Below the pieces are notes generated by a model. It was given only the letters and a program-made list of their open reading frames with translations. It searched no databases and had not been told where the DNA came from. A DNA stretch of 64,000 bases from Candidatus Coprovivens excrementavium (GTDB lineage Bacteria; Bacillota_I; Bacilli_A; RF39; UBA660): assembly GCA_944363975.1 (NCBI GenBank), contig CALVVU010000001.1:310001-374000 (forward strand). The letters are read 5' to 3'. A program made the translations under genes and the position numbers. Shown here piece by piece: positions 17,999-27,990 of the stretch (position 1 is its first letter; each line of letters opens with the position of its first letter).

Positions 17999-19105
17999 TT
18001 ATTTAGTTACATTAAATCTGAAATAACAGATATCTCCATCTTGCATTAAATATTCTTTTCCTTCTAAACGTAGTTTACCGGCTTCTTGGACTGCTTTTTC
18101 AGATCCTAGTCTTTCTAAATCTTCATATGACATAACTTCCGCTTTAATAAAACCTCTTTGGAAATCAGTATGAATTATTCCCGCACATTCAGGAGCTTTC
18201 ATTCCATTTTTAAACGTCCATGCGCGACATTCGTCACTTCCTGAAGTAAAAAACGTTTTTAGTCCTAATAAATCATAGGTTGCTTTAATTAGCATATCTA
18301 ATCCAGATTCGTTTAAACCTATTTCTTGCATAAATGATTTACGTTCTTCATCATTATACTCTGATAATTCACTTTCTAATTTAGCACACATGATAATTAC
18401 TTTTGATCCTTCTTTGAACGCATATTCTTCGACTAATTTAGTATATTTATTTTCTCCATTAATTGCATCTTCATCATTAACGTTTGCTACATATATAATC
18501 TTTTTTAAAGTTATAAAATTAAAGCCACTAAGACAATTCAATTCCTCTTCTGTATATTCTATATTTCTTAGAGCAATTCCTTGTAAAAGAGTTTCTTGTG
18601 ATTTTTTTAAAGCTTTTAGCTCTAAGATAGCATTTTTATCTTTAGTAGTTTCAGCTTTTTTTTCTATTTTGTTAATACGTGATTCAACTATTTCTAAATC
18701 AGCTAAAATCAACTCTGTGTTTATTATCTCTATATCACGGATTGGATCAATTTTTCCTTCAACATGAGTTATTTCTCCATCTTCAAAACATCTTACTACT
18801 TCGACAATAGCATCCACTTCTCTTATATGAGATAAAAATTTATTTCCTAATCCTTCACCTTTAGATGCTCCTTTTACTAAACCGGCTATATCAGTAAATT
18901 CAAAAGTCGTTGGTACTAATTTTTTAGGCTTATACATTTCATTTAGAACATCTAAACGATGGTCTGGAACTGTTACAACTCCAACGTTTGGTTCAATTGT
19001 TGCAAAAGGATAATTAGCAGCTAGAATATTTTTCTTTGTTATGGCATTAAATAATGTTGATTTACCAACATTAGGTAGACCAACTATACCGGCTTTTAAT
19101 GACAT
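17999..19105 (-). CDS. ychF: Ribosome-associated ATPase/GTPase YchF (OLA1 family)
   Basis: This 368-residue Obg-class P-loop NTPase normally prefers ATP and associates with ribosomes or translation stress. It has MSLKAGIVGLPNVGKSTLFNA at the start, FTDIAGLVKGASKGEGLGNKF (G2-G3), the altered G4 region YVANVNDED and the C-terminal TGS-like domain (CRAWTFKNGMKAPECAGIIH). An in-frame GTG at 19114 overlaps GAGGTG, so the ATG at 19105 is used. In Bacillus the same gene (yyaF) is just upstream of rpsF; here the YwaF-like gene lies between. Confidence 0.95.
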   Translation of the reverse strand: MSLKAGIVGLPNVGKSTLFNAITKKNILAANYPFATIEPNVGVVTVPDHRLDVLNEMYKPKKLVPTTFEFTDIAGLVKGASKGEGLGNKFLSHIREVDAIVEVVRCFEDGEITHVEGKIDPIRDIEIINTELILADLEIVESRINKIEKKAETTKDKNAILELKALKKSQETLLQGIALRNIEYTEEELNCLSGFNFITLKKIIYVANVNDEDAINGENKYTKLVEEYAFKEGSKVIIMCAKLESELSEYNDEERKSFMQEIGLNESGLDMLIKATYDLLGLKTFFTSGSDECRAWTFKNGMKAPECAGIIHTDFQRGFIKAEVMSYEDLERLGSEKAVQEAGKLRLEGKEYLMQDGDICYFRFNVTK

Positions 19106-19137
19106 TTTATACACCTCAATTCATAGTTTATTATATA

Positions 19138-19163
19138 AAAAAACAATTGAATGTTCAATTGTT
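19138..19163 (-). terminator. Terminator after the AbgT-type transporter
   Basis: On the minus strand AAAACAATTGA / TCAATTGTTTT with a four-base loop and seven Ts follows the stop. Confidence 0.85.
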
Positions 19164-20696
19164 TTATGTAGATATAGAACCATTTATTCCTATTGGTATA
19201 CCTATTAAATACCATCCTACTACTAATAGTAATAATATTGCTCCAACAATTAAAGAATATACTAATTGATATCTTAATGTTCTAAATAAGCTTACTGGAT
19301 TATCTTGTTGATTATATTTTTCAATATAAGCAATATAAATTGTAAAATAAGCTAATAATGGAGTTAATCCCAACGTAGCACATTCTCCAAATCTAGCGAT
19401 TACTTGAGCAAATTCAGGACTTAAGCTTCCATTCATAAAAGCTGGAATTGCTGTTGTAGAAATAATTGCCCATTTAGCGACGGATCCTGTTTGAAATAAT
19501 GAAGAAATTGCACTAATTAAGAACAAAGCAACTATTAGCATAATTCCGCTTAACGAACCGTTTCCTATTATATTAGAAAGAGTAATTGTTAAAACTGTTC
19601 CAATATTTGTCTTTTTGAAGACATTAACTAATATTGACCCTAGAAGGATAAGTATTAAAGTACGTCCTGTACCATCTAGAGAGTGTGTTAAATCTTCACA
19701 AAAGTCGTTATTATTTTTTATTGTTTTAGCTCCTATACCATAAAATAATCCTAAAATAACAAAGAATATTGTTACAATAAAGACAAAACCATTACTAAAA
19801 AAGGAATCATAACTAAATAGTTTATCAATATAAAAATCCTGAGTATAGTCAAGAAGATTTCCAGAGAATGGTAAACCTGGAATTATATTATAAATAAATA
19901 TTAATAAATAAATAGCACCAGCTATAATAGAGAAAATCAAACCACGATATTCTCTTTTTCCTAGACGTAATTCTTTTTTTTCGTCTTTAAATTCATATTT
20001 TTCAACATTATTTACACTTATTCTTTCTGTAATAACAGTAATAACAAATGATACTAGTAAAGCTGCAATAGTCATTATGAAAAAGAAGCACATTGTTCCT
20101 AAAGTGTAATTTGAATCAATTGATAAGGCATTAGCTAAAGTATAGCGCATCATTTCACTATCAACTGATGTTAGTAAGATACTAATTCCACTACCACATG
20201 TTAAACCAGCATAAACAGCAACGATTCCGAGAATAGGATTACGTCGACCATAACTAAACATTAAAGCAGCTAATGGAATCATTATTACGTATCCTAAATC
20301 TCCAGCAATACTCATGATAACACTTATAAATACTAACCAGAATGTAATAGTATATTTTTTGCAATATTTTGTTAAAATGGTAAAAGTCGTTTTGATAAAA
20401 CCACTTTTTTCCATAATACCAATACCTATTAAGACAATTATTATCATACTTAATGGTGTAAAAGCTGTAAAATTAGAAACTGTTGAGGTAAAAATATATT
20501 TAATTCCACTTAAACTCAACAAAGATTCAACACTCTCTGATGTTACAGTATATTCTCCTGTTTCTACATCAATTTTATTGTAAGTTGCTTCAAACCCTAT
20601 TAGATTTAAAAAACCACTTAGAATAATAGTTATTAAAATAAGGATTAAAAATGTCATAACAGGGTTTAAAGTTATTTTTTCTTTAAACTTGTTCAT
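19164..20696 (-). CDS. AbgT family transporter
   Basis: The AbgT family includes E. coli AbgT, importer of p-aminobenzoyl-glutamate, and members that export sulfonamide-type antimetabolites. The 510-residue product has roughly nine to eleven membrane helices. It shows the family opening LNPVMTFLILILITIILSG, the segment ITFWLVFISVIMSIAGDLGYV and the re-entrant-loop regions SVDSEMMRYTLANAL and FGECATLGLTPLLAYF. The ATG at 20696 lies five bases after GGAGG and overlaps the DUF951 gene by 14 bases. The substrate is not predictable from sequence alone; folate precursor uptake is one possibility. Confidence 0.85.
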   Translation of the reverse strand: MNKFKEKITLNPVMTFLILILITIILSGFLNLIGFEATYNKIDVETGEYTVTSESVESLLSLSGIKYIFTSTVSNFTAFTPLSMIIIVLIGIGIMEKSGFIKTTFTILTKYCKKYTITFWLVFISVIMSIAGDLGYVIMIPLAALMFSYGRRNPILGIVAVYAGLTCGSGISILLTSVDSEMMRYTLANALSIDSNYTLGTMCFFFIMTIAALLVSFVITVITERISVNNVEKYEFKDEKKELRLGKREYRGLIFSIIAGAIYLLIFIYNIIPGLPFSGNLLDYTQDFYIDKLFSYDSFFSNGFVFIVTIFFVILGLFYGIGAKTIKNNNDFCEDLTHSLDGTGRTLILILLGSILVNVFKKTNIGTVLTITLSNIIGNGSLSGIMLIVALFLISAISSLFQTGSVAKWAIISTTAIPAFMNGSLSPEFAQVIARFGECATLGLTPLLAYFTIYIAYIEKYNQQDNPVSLFRTLRYQLVYSLIVGAILLLLVVGWYLIGIPIGINGSIST

Positions 20697-20883
20697 TTTG
20701 TCCTCCAATTACTTTTTTTAATTTTTTTTCGAATTCTAATCGATCCATCATTACTTCTCGATTACAGTTAAGGCATTTTATTTTAATATCTACACCCATT
20801 CGCGTAATTTGCCATTTGTTTGTTTGACAAGCATGGGGTTTTCTCATTTCCACAATGTCATTTAACTTGTAGCTATTTTTCAT
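20683..20883 (-). CDS. DUF951 family protein
   Basis: This 66-residue basic protein has a CX2C pair (KCLNCNRE) and the family pattern LNDIVEMRKPHACQTNKWQI, typical of DUF951 proteins found next to mscS and ychF in Firmicutes. The function is unknown; a small zinc- or nucleic-acid-binding protein is plausible. An upstream extension exists only from a GTG without a ribosome site. The ATG four bases after GGAGGTG is preferred and lies within the last 11 bases of the mscS gene. Confidence 0.85.
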   Translation of the reverse strand: MKNSYKLNDIVEMRKPHACQTNKWQITRMGVDIKIKCLNCNREVMMDRLEFEKKLKKVIGGQNEQV

Positions 20884-21691
20884 AATGCACCTCCAATTGC
20901 GGATATGGAACACTGACATTTTGTTTATTTAATTCAGTTATAATAATACGATTGGCATCTCTTTTCGCTTGCCATTGAGTTTCTCTTTTACACTGGAATT
21001 TTATTAAATATTTTATGCAAGATTGTGAAAGTTCATTGATACCTAAGTATGTAGCAGATTCAGGGTCAACGTTTTCTATTTTAGCTATTTTTGGTAATAT
21101 TTTTTCTTTAATGATTTTTTCCATGGTCGCAACATCTTTTTCATATGGTAGTTGGATATCCATTAGTAAAGCCTGAGATTCTTGTGACAGATTCTTGATT
21201 TCTAAAATATTTCGGTTGGCAATAATCATTACTTGACCATTCCAATCCTTTATTTTAGTACTTTTTAAGCCAAATTCTATTACCTCACCTGAAAAGCCAT
21301 TATAATCAACTATATCACCTACAATAAAATAATTTTCTAAAATAATTCCTATTCCGTTAATAATATCTTTAAATGTATCTTGAAGAGCTAAACCTATAAT
21401 TGTAGCAGTAATTCCAAGTCCGGCTATCATACCAGCAACATTAACACCATAAATGCTTAAAATTGCAAGTAGAGCGATTATTATTATAATATATTTGGCA
21501 ATATTTTGAAACAATTTAGTAATTGTCTTTCTTTTTTTCATTTCATATTTATCTTTACCGAAGTTTATAACTTCTTGAAGAATTATTGATGTTGTGCGAT
21601 ATACAAAATAAGCTATTGCTAGTGTTACTACAACGCCGTATACTTCTTTTTTGGTAATTATATTAAAAATCGTTTTTAAAAATTCTATCAT
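20873..21691 (-). CDS. Small-conductance mechanosensitive channel (MscS family)
   Basis: This 272-residue membrane channel opens under membrane tension to release solutes after osmotic downshock. It has an N-terminal membrane pair, then the pore helix GVNVAGMIAGLGITATIIGLALQ and the conserved beta domain FIVGDIVDYNGFSGEVIEFGLKSTKIKDW with NRNILEIKNLS. The C-terminal alpha/beta domain is complete. The ATG is formed by TAATG at the end of parB. The order parA-parB-mscS-DUF951-ychF matches the Bacillus origin-left region (yyaB-F). Confidence 0.92.
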   Translation of the reverse strand: MIEFLKTIFNIITKKEVYGVVVTLAIAYFVYRTTSIILQEVINFGKDKYEMKKRKTITKLFQNIAKYIIIIIALLAILSIYGVNVAGMIAGLGITATIIGLALQDTFKDIINGIGIILENYFIVGDIVDYNGFSGEVIEFGLKSTKIKDWNGQVMIIANRNILEIKNLSQESQALLMDIQLPYEKDVATMEKIIKEKILPKIAKIENVDPESATYLGINELSQSCIKYLIKFQCKRETQWQAKRDANRIIITELNKQNVSVPYPQLEVHYEK

Positions 21692-22578
21692 TACTCACCA
21701 TCCATACTAATTCCTAGGATATCAAGAATACGATCTAAATCGTTATCAGAGTCGAATGGAATTTCTATCTTTTTAGAACTTATTTTTACTTTTGTTCCTA
21801 TCTTTTCACGCATTATTCCTTCATATATAGTGTGTTTGGCGCTGTATTGAGGCTCTCTTTTAATTTTATTCTTTTTTGGTAAATCTTGAGAACTAGTTAT
21901 TTTTTCTGTTTCGCGAACACTCAATCCTTCTTCAATTATCCTTTTAGCCAAGTTATCTATTTGATTAGAATCACTCAATTTACTAAGGACTCTAGCGTGT
22001 CCCATAGATATTTTTCCTTCTTGAACTAGTTTCTTAGTTGATTCCGGTAAAGATAATAAACCTAATATATTAGTAATATAACTACGACTTTTACCAAATT
22101 TACGAGCAGCTTCTTCTTGCGTTAAATTGCTAGTTTCAATTATCTTATTAAATGCTTCTGCTTCTTCGATTGGATTTAAGTCTTCTCTTTGAATATTTTC
22201 AATCAAGGCGATTTCCATCATTTCTTGATCGCTCATATCACGTATAATAGCAGGAATCGTTTCTTTTCCAGCCATCTTAGAAGCTCTAGTTCGACGTTCA
22301 CCAGCTATTAGTTCATATCCTTTGATGCTCTTTTTTACAATAATCGGTTGAATTACACCATGTTCTTTTATACTTTCAGCGAATTCACTTAAAGATTTTT
22401 CATCAAATTCTTTACGTGGTTGGTAGGGATTACTTCTGATTTCAGTTAATGGTATTTCAACAATATCACTTTCTTTAGTTTCATTAACTATTTTCCTCTC
22501 GAAGTTGTCAAAATCAATAACTTCATTAGAAAATAATTGTTCGAGTCCTTTTCCTAAAGCTTTTCTTTTAGTCTCCAT
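21691..22578 (-). CDS. parB: Chromosome partitioning protein ParB (Spo0J)
   Basis: ParB is a CTP-dependent sliding clamp that loads at parS sites near the origin and works with ParA in chromosome segregation; in spore-formers it also affects sporulation onset. The 295-residue product shows the N-terminal ALGKGLEQLF, the CTPase segment IRSNPYQPRKEFDEKSL and ELIAGERRTRASKMAG, the helix-turn-helix LTQEEAARKFGKSRSYITN and a C-terminal dimer domain. The start overlaps parA by 11 bases. No convincing parS site was found in the window. Confidence 0.95.
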   Translation of the reverse strand: METKRKALGKGLEQLFSNEVIDFDNFERKIVNETKESDIVEIPLTEIRSNPYQPRKEFDEKSLSEFAESIKEHGVIQPIIVKKSIKGYELIAGERRTRASKMAGKETIPAIIRDMSDQEMMEIALIENIQREDLNPIEEAEAFNKIIETSNLTQEEAARKFGKSRSYITNILGLLSLPESTKKLVQEGKISMGHARVLSKLSDSNQIDNLAKRIIEEGLSVRETEKITSSQDLPKKNKIKREPQYSAKHTIYEGIMREKIGTKVKISSKKIEIPFDSDNDLDRILDILGISMDGE

Positions 22579-23353
22579 TTCGACTAATCACTTCCTTTGC
22601 TAGATTTTGATATGCTAAGGTTGCACGACTTGTAGGATCGTAGTCACTTATTGGTTTACCATGACTTGGAGCTTCTACTAGTCTTACTAATCTTGGGATG
22701 ATTGTATTAAATACTTTGTTTTTGAAATATTTTCTAACTTCTTCGATTACTTCTAAGCCAATGTTAGTTCTTCCGTCAAGCATTGTTAGAAGAACACCTT
22801 CAATTCTTAATTCAGGATTCATATTTGATTGAACCATTATAATAGAATTCAGTAATTGTGTTATTCCTTCTAAGGCAAAAAATTCACACTGAACAGGAAT
22901 GATAACGGAATTACTAGCAACTAAAGCATTCATTGTTGTTATTCCTAAAGATGGTTGACAATCGATTATTATATAATCATATTTATCTTGAACTTCAGAG
23001 ATAGCGTTTCGAAGTTGTTCGTTTTGATGAAATTCAGAGTTTTCTAGCATATTTTTTACGAATTCGACATCAATTCCAGCTAAATTAATTGTTGAAGGAA
23101 TTAATGATAAGTTTTTAAATTTGGTTTTTATTATTCCTTCTTTAATAGTACAATTACCAATCATAACATCGTATATATCATTTTTAAAATCCCCATTGTT
23201 GAAGCCTAAACCAGTTGAAGCGTTTCCTTGCGGATCTAAATCTATTAATAAAGTCTTTTTACCTTCCTTACCTAGTGCGGCAGCTAAATTAATACTAGTT
23301 GTAGTTTTACCAACTCCACCCTTTTGATTAACAAGTGAAATAACTTTTGCCAT
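22568..23353 (-). CDS. parA: Chromosome partitioning ATPase ParA (Soj)
   Basis: This 261-residue Walker-type ATPase binds DNA non-specifically and, with ParB, drives origin separation; in Bacillus it also regulates DnaA. It has the deviant Walker A KGGVGKTTTSINLAAALG near residue 11, the switch DLDPQGNASTGLG and DYIIIDCQPSLG. It is the first gene of parA-parB-mscS. The ATG follows GGTGGTA-type sequence. noc and the rsmG-mnmG genes usually upstream are absent; ftsH lies there instead. Confidence 0.95.
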   Translation of the reverse strand: MAKVISLVNQKGGVGKTTTSINLAAALGKEGKKTLLIDLDPQGNASTGLGFNNGDFKNDIYDVMIGNCTIKEGIIKTKFKNLSLIPSTINLAGIDVEFVKNMLENSEFHQNEQLRNAISEVQDKYDYIIIDCQPSLGITTMNALVASNSVIIPVQCEFFALEGITQLLNSIIMVQSNMNPELRIEGVLLTMLDGRTNIGLEVIEEVRKYFKNKVFNTIIPRLVRLVEAPSHGKPISDYDPTSRATLAYQNLAKEVISRNGD

Positions 23354-23433
23354 ATATGTACCACCTTTTCATGTATTATTTCTCTTAATAATTTTATCAT
23401 ATATAATATGAAAAGTCATAAATTTTATTAAAT

Positions 23434-23470
23434 AAAAAAAAGAAAACTTAAATTACTCGTTTTCTTTTTT
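23434..23470 (-). terminator. ftsH terminator
   Basis: On the minus strand AAAAGAAAAC / GTTTTCTTTT with a long T run; the stop codon of ftsH lies within the hairpin. Confidence 0.75.
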
Positions 23471-25387
23471 CTTACTTTCTTTTGGTTTATCTTCTTTAGA
23501 ATTTTTTTCTTCTTGTGATTTTTCTTCTTCTTTTGAATCATTATTTTCAGGTGTTATTTTTCCTGTTTTTACTAATGAGTTGATTTGTTCTTTAGTCAAT
23601 GTTTCATTTTCCATTAAAGCATCAGCTATTAAAAGAACTAAAGTTTCATGTTTTGCTAATAATTTCTTAGCATCTTTATAACATTCTTCTAGTATTTTAC
23701 GAACTTCATTATCTATTTCAAGAGCTACTTGATCAGAAAAATCACGTGATTTTGCATAATCTCTACCTAAGAAAACACCTTCTTGTTTTTGCTCTAATTG
23801 AATTGGTCCTAAATCACTCATACCATATTCAGTAACCATTGAACGTGCGATTTTAGTTGCACGTTTTAAATCATCTGATGCTCCAGTAGTTATTTCTCCC
23901 ATGAATGTTTCTTCACTAGCACGACCACCTAACAAACCTGTAATTTGAGCTACTAGTTCGTCTTTAGTCATGATACCAATTTTTTCTTCTTTAGGAAGCA
24001 TCATTGTATAGCCACCGGCCATACCACGTGGAATAATAGTAATTTTATGAACTTCTTGAGCATCTTGTAATTTTAACCCAATTACTGCATGACCAGCTTC
24101 ATGGATAGCAACTAATTTCTTTTCTTTTTCGGTAATACGTCTTGAAGTTTTAGCAGGTCCTAATAATACACGGTCTGTTGCTTCATCTATTTCGTCCATT
24201 GTAATGGTGTCTTTATCTCTTCTAACCGCTAATAAAGCAGCTTCATTTAATAGATTTTCAAGGTCTGCTCCACTGAATCCTGGAGTACGTTGACTTACGT
24301 TTTCTAAATTTACATCAGAAGCAAATACTTTATTACGAGCATGAACTCCTAAAATTTCTTCTCTTTCTTTAGAATCTGGCAAATTAACTGTTACTTGTCT
24401 GTCAAAACGTCCTGGTCTTAGTAATGCTGGATCAAGAACGTCTGGTCTATTTGTAGCAGCAATTATTATTATACCTTCATTAGCTCCAAAACCGTCCATC
24501 TCAGTTAGCAATTGGTTTAATGTTTGTTCACGTTCATCGTGACCACCACCTAAACCTGTTCCTCTTTGGCGTCCAACAGCATCGATTTCATCAATAAATA
24601 TTAAACATGGAGCACTTTGTTTAGCTTGTTTAAACATATCTCTAACACGAGATGCACCTACACCTACAAATAGCTCTACGAAGTCAGAACCACTTATATA
24701 ATAGAATGGAACATTAGCTTCACCGGCAACTGCTTTAGCAAGTAAGGTTTTACCAGTTCCTGGAGGACCAACTAGTAGAACACCTTTTGGAATTCTAGCT
24801 CCTAAACGTTGGAATTTTTTTGGATTTTTTAAGAAATCAATTAATTCTTGAACTTCTTCTTTTTCTTCTTTTAAACCAGCAACATCACTGAATCTTGTTT
24901 GACCACCATCTTCGCTTAATTTAGCACGACTACGTCCAAAATCCATAGATTTATTATTACCAGCAGCCAACTTAATGAATAAGAAGTAAGCAACAACGGC
25001 TAAGATTATGATTGGCAAAATATTTACAACAACGTAAAGGAAATTGCTTGATCCTGGATCTTTATTTGTGTTGTACTCTTTAATATCTTGTTCTTTAGCA
25101 TAATCTGTTATAGTATTTATTTCTTCACTAATTACTTTACTAGTAAATGACTCTTTGTCGCTATAACCTTCTAGTTTACCTTCAACATAATAAACACTTT
25201 CACTACTTTTTGGGGTTATTGTTATCTCAGTTACATTTTCATTTGAAATTTCCTGAATTAATTCACCGGTTGTCAATTCATGAACTTTATAACTATTACC
25301 ATTTATAGCAAAATATAAGACGAATATAGCCAAAGCAACTAGAACAAATGGTGTCATAGCTATATAATTGTTATTTTTTTTCTTCAT
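23453..25387 (-). CDS. ftsH: ATP-dependent zinc metalloprotease FtsH
   Basis: This membrane-bound AAA+ protease degrades membrane and short-lived cytosolic proteins and has roles in sporulation. The 644-residue product has an N-terminal membrane helix (about 10-28), an extracytoplasmic domain and a second helix near 118-138. The AAA domain has Walker [18 protein letters not shown] and Walker [15 protein letters not shown], with the SRH region [19 protein letters not shown]. The zinc site is HEAGH. A low-complexity Lys/Glu tail ends the protein. The ATG follows AAGGAG. tilS precedes it, but hprT, which often lies between them, is missing. Confidence 0.97.
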   Translation of the reverse strand: MKKKNNNYIAMTPFVLVALAIFVLYFAINGNSYKVHELTTGELIQEISNENVTEITITPKSSESVYYVEGKLEGYSDKESFTSKVISEEINTITDYAKEQDIKEYNTNKDPGSSNFLYVVVNILPIIILAVVAYFLFIKLAAGNNKSMDFGRSRAKLSEDGGQTRFSDVAGLKEEKEEVQELIDFLKNPKKFQRLGARIPKGVLLVGPPGTGKTLLAKAVAGEANVPFYYISGSDFVELFVGVGASRVRDMFKQAKQSAPCLIFIDEIDAVGRQRGTGLGGGHDEREQTLNQLLTEMDGFGANEGIIIIAATNRPDVLDPALLRPGRFDRQVTVNLPDSKEREEILGVHARNKVFASDVNLENVSQRTPGFSGADLENLLNEAALLAVRRDKDTITMDEIDEATDRVLLGPAKTSRRITEKEKKLVAIHEAGHAVIGLKLQDAQEVHKITIIPRGMAGGYTMMLPKEEKIGIMTKDELVAQITGLLGGRASEETFMGEITTGASDDLKRATKIARSMVTEYGMSDLGPIQLEQKQEGVFLGRDYAKSRDFSDQVALEIDNEVRKILEECYKDAKKLLAKHETLVLLIADALMENETLTKEQINSLVKTGKITPENNDSKEEEKSQEEKNSKEDKPKESKKKENE

Positions 25388-25417
25388 ATATATCTCCTTC
25401 TAATTTTTTTCATAAAT

Positions 25418-26737
25418 TTAATTATACCATAGTATTATATCATAGTTTTCAGTATTTTCTTTATCAAATTTCGATTTTTTTAAACCAGGTAGCCAAACTA
25501 TCTGATCTTTGCTATCTACAACTATCGGTTGATTATCTCGTTCCTCTTTTGATAATTTACTATTTATATAAATATCTTTTATTTTCTTTGGTTCTTTCAT
25601 ATTTTTCACAATCATTTTATCGCCATTAATACGCGTTCTAACATAAAGAGGGAGATAGATTTCCTTACTATTTAATTTTATGTAATCGTTTGTATTTTTA
25701 GCATTAGTTGTTATTCGCGTTATTGATTTACCATTTGGTAAAATCGTATTATCAGTTACAAGAATATGATAATTAGATATTGATGATTGTTTTCTTGTAA
25801 TTTTCACTTCATTATATGATTTTAAAATCAATAAATTATCAGGCAAATTTATTTCTATATTTGGACGATTACTTTTTATTAAATCTAATATTAAATCAAT
25901 ATGACGATCATTTACTAAATATAGATTTTTTTCGTAATTATCATCTAGAATCTTTTCGATTAATTTAGTTTGAATTAATTCGTCTAAGTTAGAAAAATTT
26001 TCAATATTTAATTCTTTATTATGATATCTCTTATTTAATTCGGTATTAACTATTTTATCAACGTAATTATAATATTTGATTAATTCACGACTAAATTTCA
26101 AATATTTTAAATGAATATTAGAGTTTTCTTTTTTTAGGAAAGGCAAGATATGGTGACGATATCTATTCCTAGTGTATTTATCTTCTTCGTTTGTTTTATC
26201 AGTTACGAATGGGATATTATTTTCATGGTTATATTCAGTAATCATCTCTTTAGTTGTATAAATTAATGGTTTTATTATCTTATAATTCTTTTTAGGAGTT
26301 TCAACTTGAAAACCAGAATATCCTTTAAGATTAGAACCACGAGAGATACGCATTAAAATCGTTTCAACTAAGTCATCACCATGATGGGCAGTAAAAAGAT
26401 ACGATGCTTTGTATTTTGTTACTAACTCTTCAAAATATTGATAACGCATCTCGCGAAGTTCTAGTTCATTAAAATTAGATGTTGAACTTTTTTTAGGAAA
26501 TATTGTTGTTTCGATGAGAACATTTTTGTTATGACAATATTCTTTTAAAAATTCCATCTCTTGAAAACTCTCTTGACGAATATTGTGATTAATATGAGCA
26601 CATATAACATTTACTTTTTTAGGTAGAGAGAGAACTATATTTAATAAACACATGGAATCTGCTCCACCTGATAAACCTATAATAATAGTATCGTCATTTT
26701 TTAATAAACTATTTAAATAAGCAAAAGTTTCTTTCAT
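25418..26737 (-). CDS. tilS: tRNA(Ile)-lysidine synthetase
   Basis: TilS uses ATP and lysine to convert cytidine 34 of the CAU-anticodon isoleucine tRNA to lysidine, which lets it read AUA. AUA is heavily used in this genome, so the enzyme should be essential. The 439-residue product has the PP-loop IIGLSGGADSM, then VICAHINHNIR, AHHGDDLVETILMRISRGS and GFQVETP, followed by a helical region and the C-terminal domain with LPLYVRTRINGDKM. The length is normal for Firmicutes. It lies upstream of ftsH. Confidence 0.94.
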   Translation of the reverse strand: MKETFAYLNSLLKNDDTIIIGLSGGADSMCLLNIVLSLPKKVNVICAHINHNIRQESFQEMEFLKEYCHNKNVLIETTIFPKKSSTSNFNELELREMRYQYFEELVTKYKASYLFTAHHGDDLVETILMRISRGSNLKGYSGFQVETPKKNYKIIKPLIYTTKEMITEYNHENNIPFVTDKTNEEDKYTRNRYRHHILPFLKKENSNIHLKYLKFSRELIKYYNYVDKIVNTELNKRYHNKELNIENFSNLDELIQTKLIEKILDDNYEKNLYLVNDRHIDLILDLIKSNRPNIEINLPDNLLILKSYNEVKITRKQSSISNYHILVTDNTILPNGKSITRITTNAKNTNDYIKLNSKEIYLPLYVRTRINGDKMIVKNMKEPKKIKDIYINSKLSKEERDNQPIVVDSKDQIVWLPGLKKSKFDKENTENYDIILWYN

Positions 26738-26788
26738 AGAATCCCTCTTTGTGTGTATTTTATATTATATTATTTCAATAATCAATAC

Positions 26789-27884
26789 TTATTTCATTTT
26801 TAATATTGACTTGATAAAAGGCATAACTTCACCATCTAAAACTTTAGAGGCATCATTCATTTCATATGAACTGCGAGTATCTTTTACTAGAGTATATGGT
26901 TCTAGAACATAGCTTCTAATTTGACTACCAAAATCGATTCCTGTATTAATTCCTCTAATTGCATCAAGTTCTTTTTGCTTTTTCTCTTGTTCAAGATTAA
27001 ATAGTTTACTTTTTAAAACTTTCATTGCTTGTTCTTTATTTTGAAGCTGACTTCGTTCATTTTGACATGTTACAACTATTTTACTAGGAAAGTGTGTTAT
27101 TCGGACTGCTGATGGAGTTGTATTTACTCCTTGTCCACCATGACCACTTGCACAATAAGTATCGATTCTAATATCTTCTTCTTTTATTTCGATGTTAATA
27201 TTTTGGTCTATTTCAGGTACAACTGATACGGATGCAAATGAAGTATGGCGTCTTTTGTTAGCATCAAAAGGAGAAATACGTACCAAGCGATGAACACCTT
27301 TTTCACATTTTAAATATCCGTAAGCATATGGGCCTTTAATATTTAAAGTAACTGATTTTATACCAGCTTCGTCACCAGCTTGTTGCTCCATAATTTCGTA
27401 TTTAAAACCAATTTTATCACAAAATCTTTGATACATACGAAGAAGCATATTAGCCCAGTCACAGCTTTCAGTTCCACCTGCTCCCGGATGAATTTCAAGA
27501 TAACAGTTATTATTATCATATTCACCATTTAATAAAGTGTTTATTTCTAAATCATCAATAGTTTTAGTTAAAACTAATAATGATTTTTCTAGTTCTTCTT
27601 GAATCTCAAAAGATGGTTCTATTTTTAATAATTCTAATACTTCATCGCTACTTAATAGTTCTTTTTCTACTCTTATGTATTCCGTTGTTTCTTTTTTTAA
27701 GTTTGATAAAGTTTGGTTAACTTTATTAGCTTTATCAATATCATCCCAAAAGTTAGGCTTATTCATTTCATTTTCTATTTTAGCTATTTCGTCATTTTTT
27801 TTAGCAATGTCAAAGAGACCTCCTGATTGTAGCTAATCTTTCTTTTAATTCTGAAATTTCTTGATTTATTTCTCGTAATTCCAT
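26789..27884 (-). CDS. prfB: Peptide chain release factor 2, with programmed +1 frameshift
   Basis: RF2 ends translation at UGA and UAA. The gene is split by an in-frame TGA after 24 codons (27810-27812), in the context AGGAGG TCT CTT TGA C. The internal Shine-Dalgarno element is three bases before the CTT slip codon, exactly as in other prfB genes. Skipping one T lets translation continue with GAC and gives a 364-residue protein. The body has the stop-recognition SPF in RLVRISPFDANKR and the catalytic GGQ in CASGHGGQGVNTTPSAVR. The ATG at 27884 follows AGGTG. RF2 levels should control the shift: low RF2 gives more full-length product. secA normally lies upstream; here mgtA and other genes separate them. 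Confidence 0.96.
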
Positions 27885-27939
27885 TTATATCACCTTTTTT
27901 ATTATATCATATACTAAAAAAAGAGAAAATATCGCTTAC

Positions 27940-27980
27940 GAAAAAAACTAGTACTGATTTTATATGTACTAGTTTTTTTA
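27940..27980. terminator. Terminator after the MgtA-type ATPase
   Basis: AAAAAACTAGTAC / GTACTAGTTTTTT forms a 13-base inverted repeat with A and T runs. It should stop transcription from the P-type ATPase gene before prfB. Confidence 0.85.
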
Positions 27981-27990
27981 TATAAAGAAT

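Noticed and set aside
21910-21926. Near-palindrome TGTTTCGCGAACA resembling parS
   Set aside because: It lacks the central CACGTG and is 13 instead of 16 bases; it encodes conserved ParB residues.
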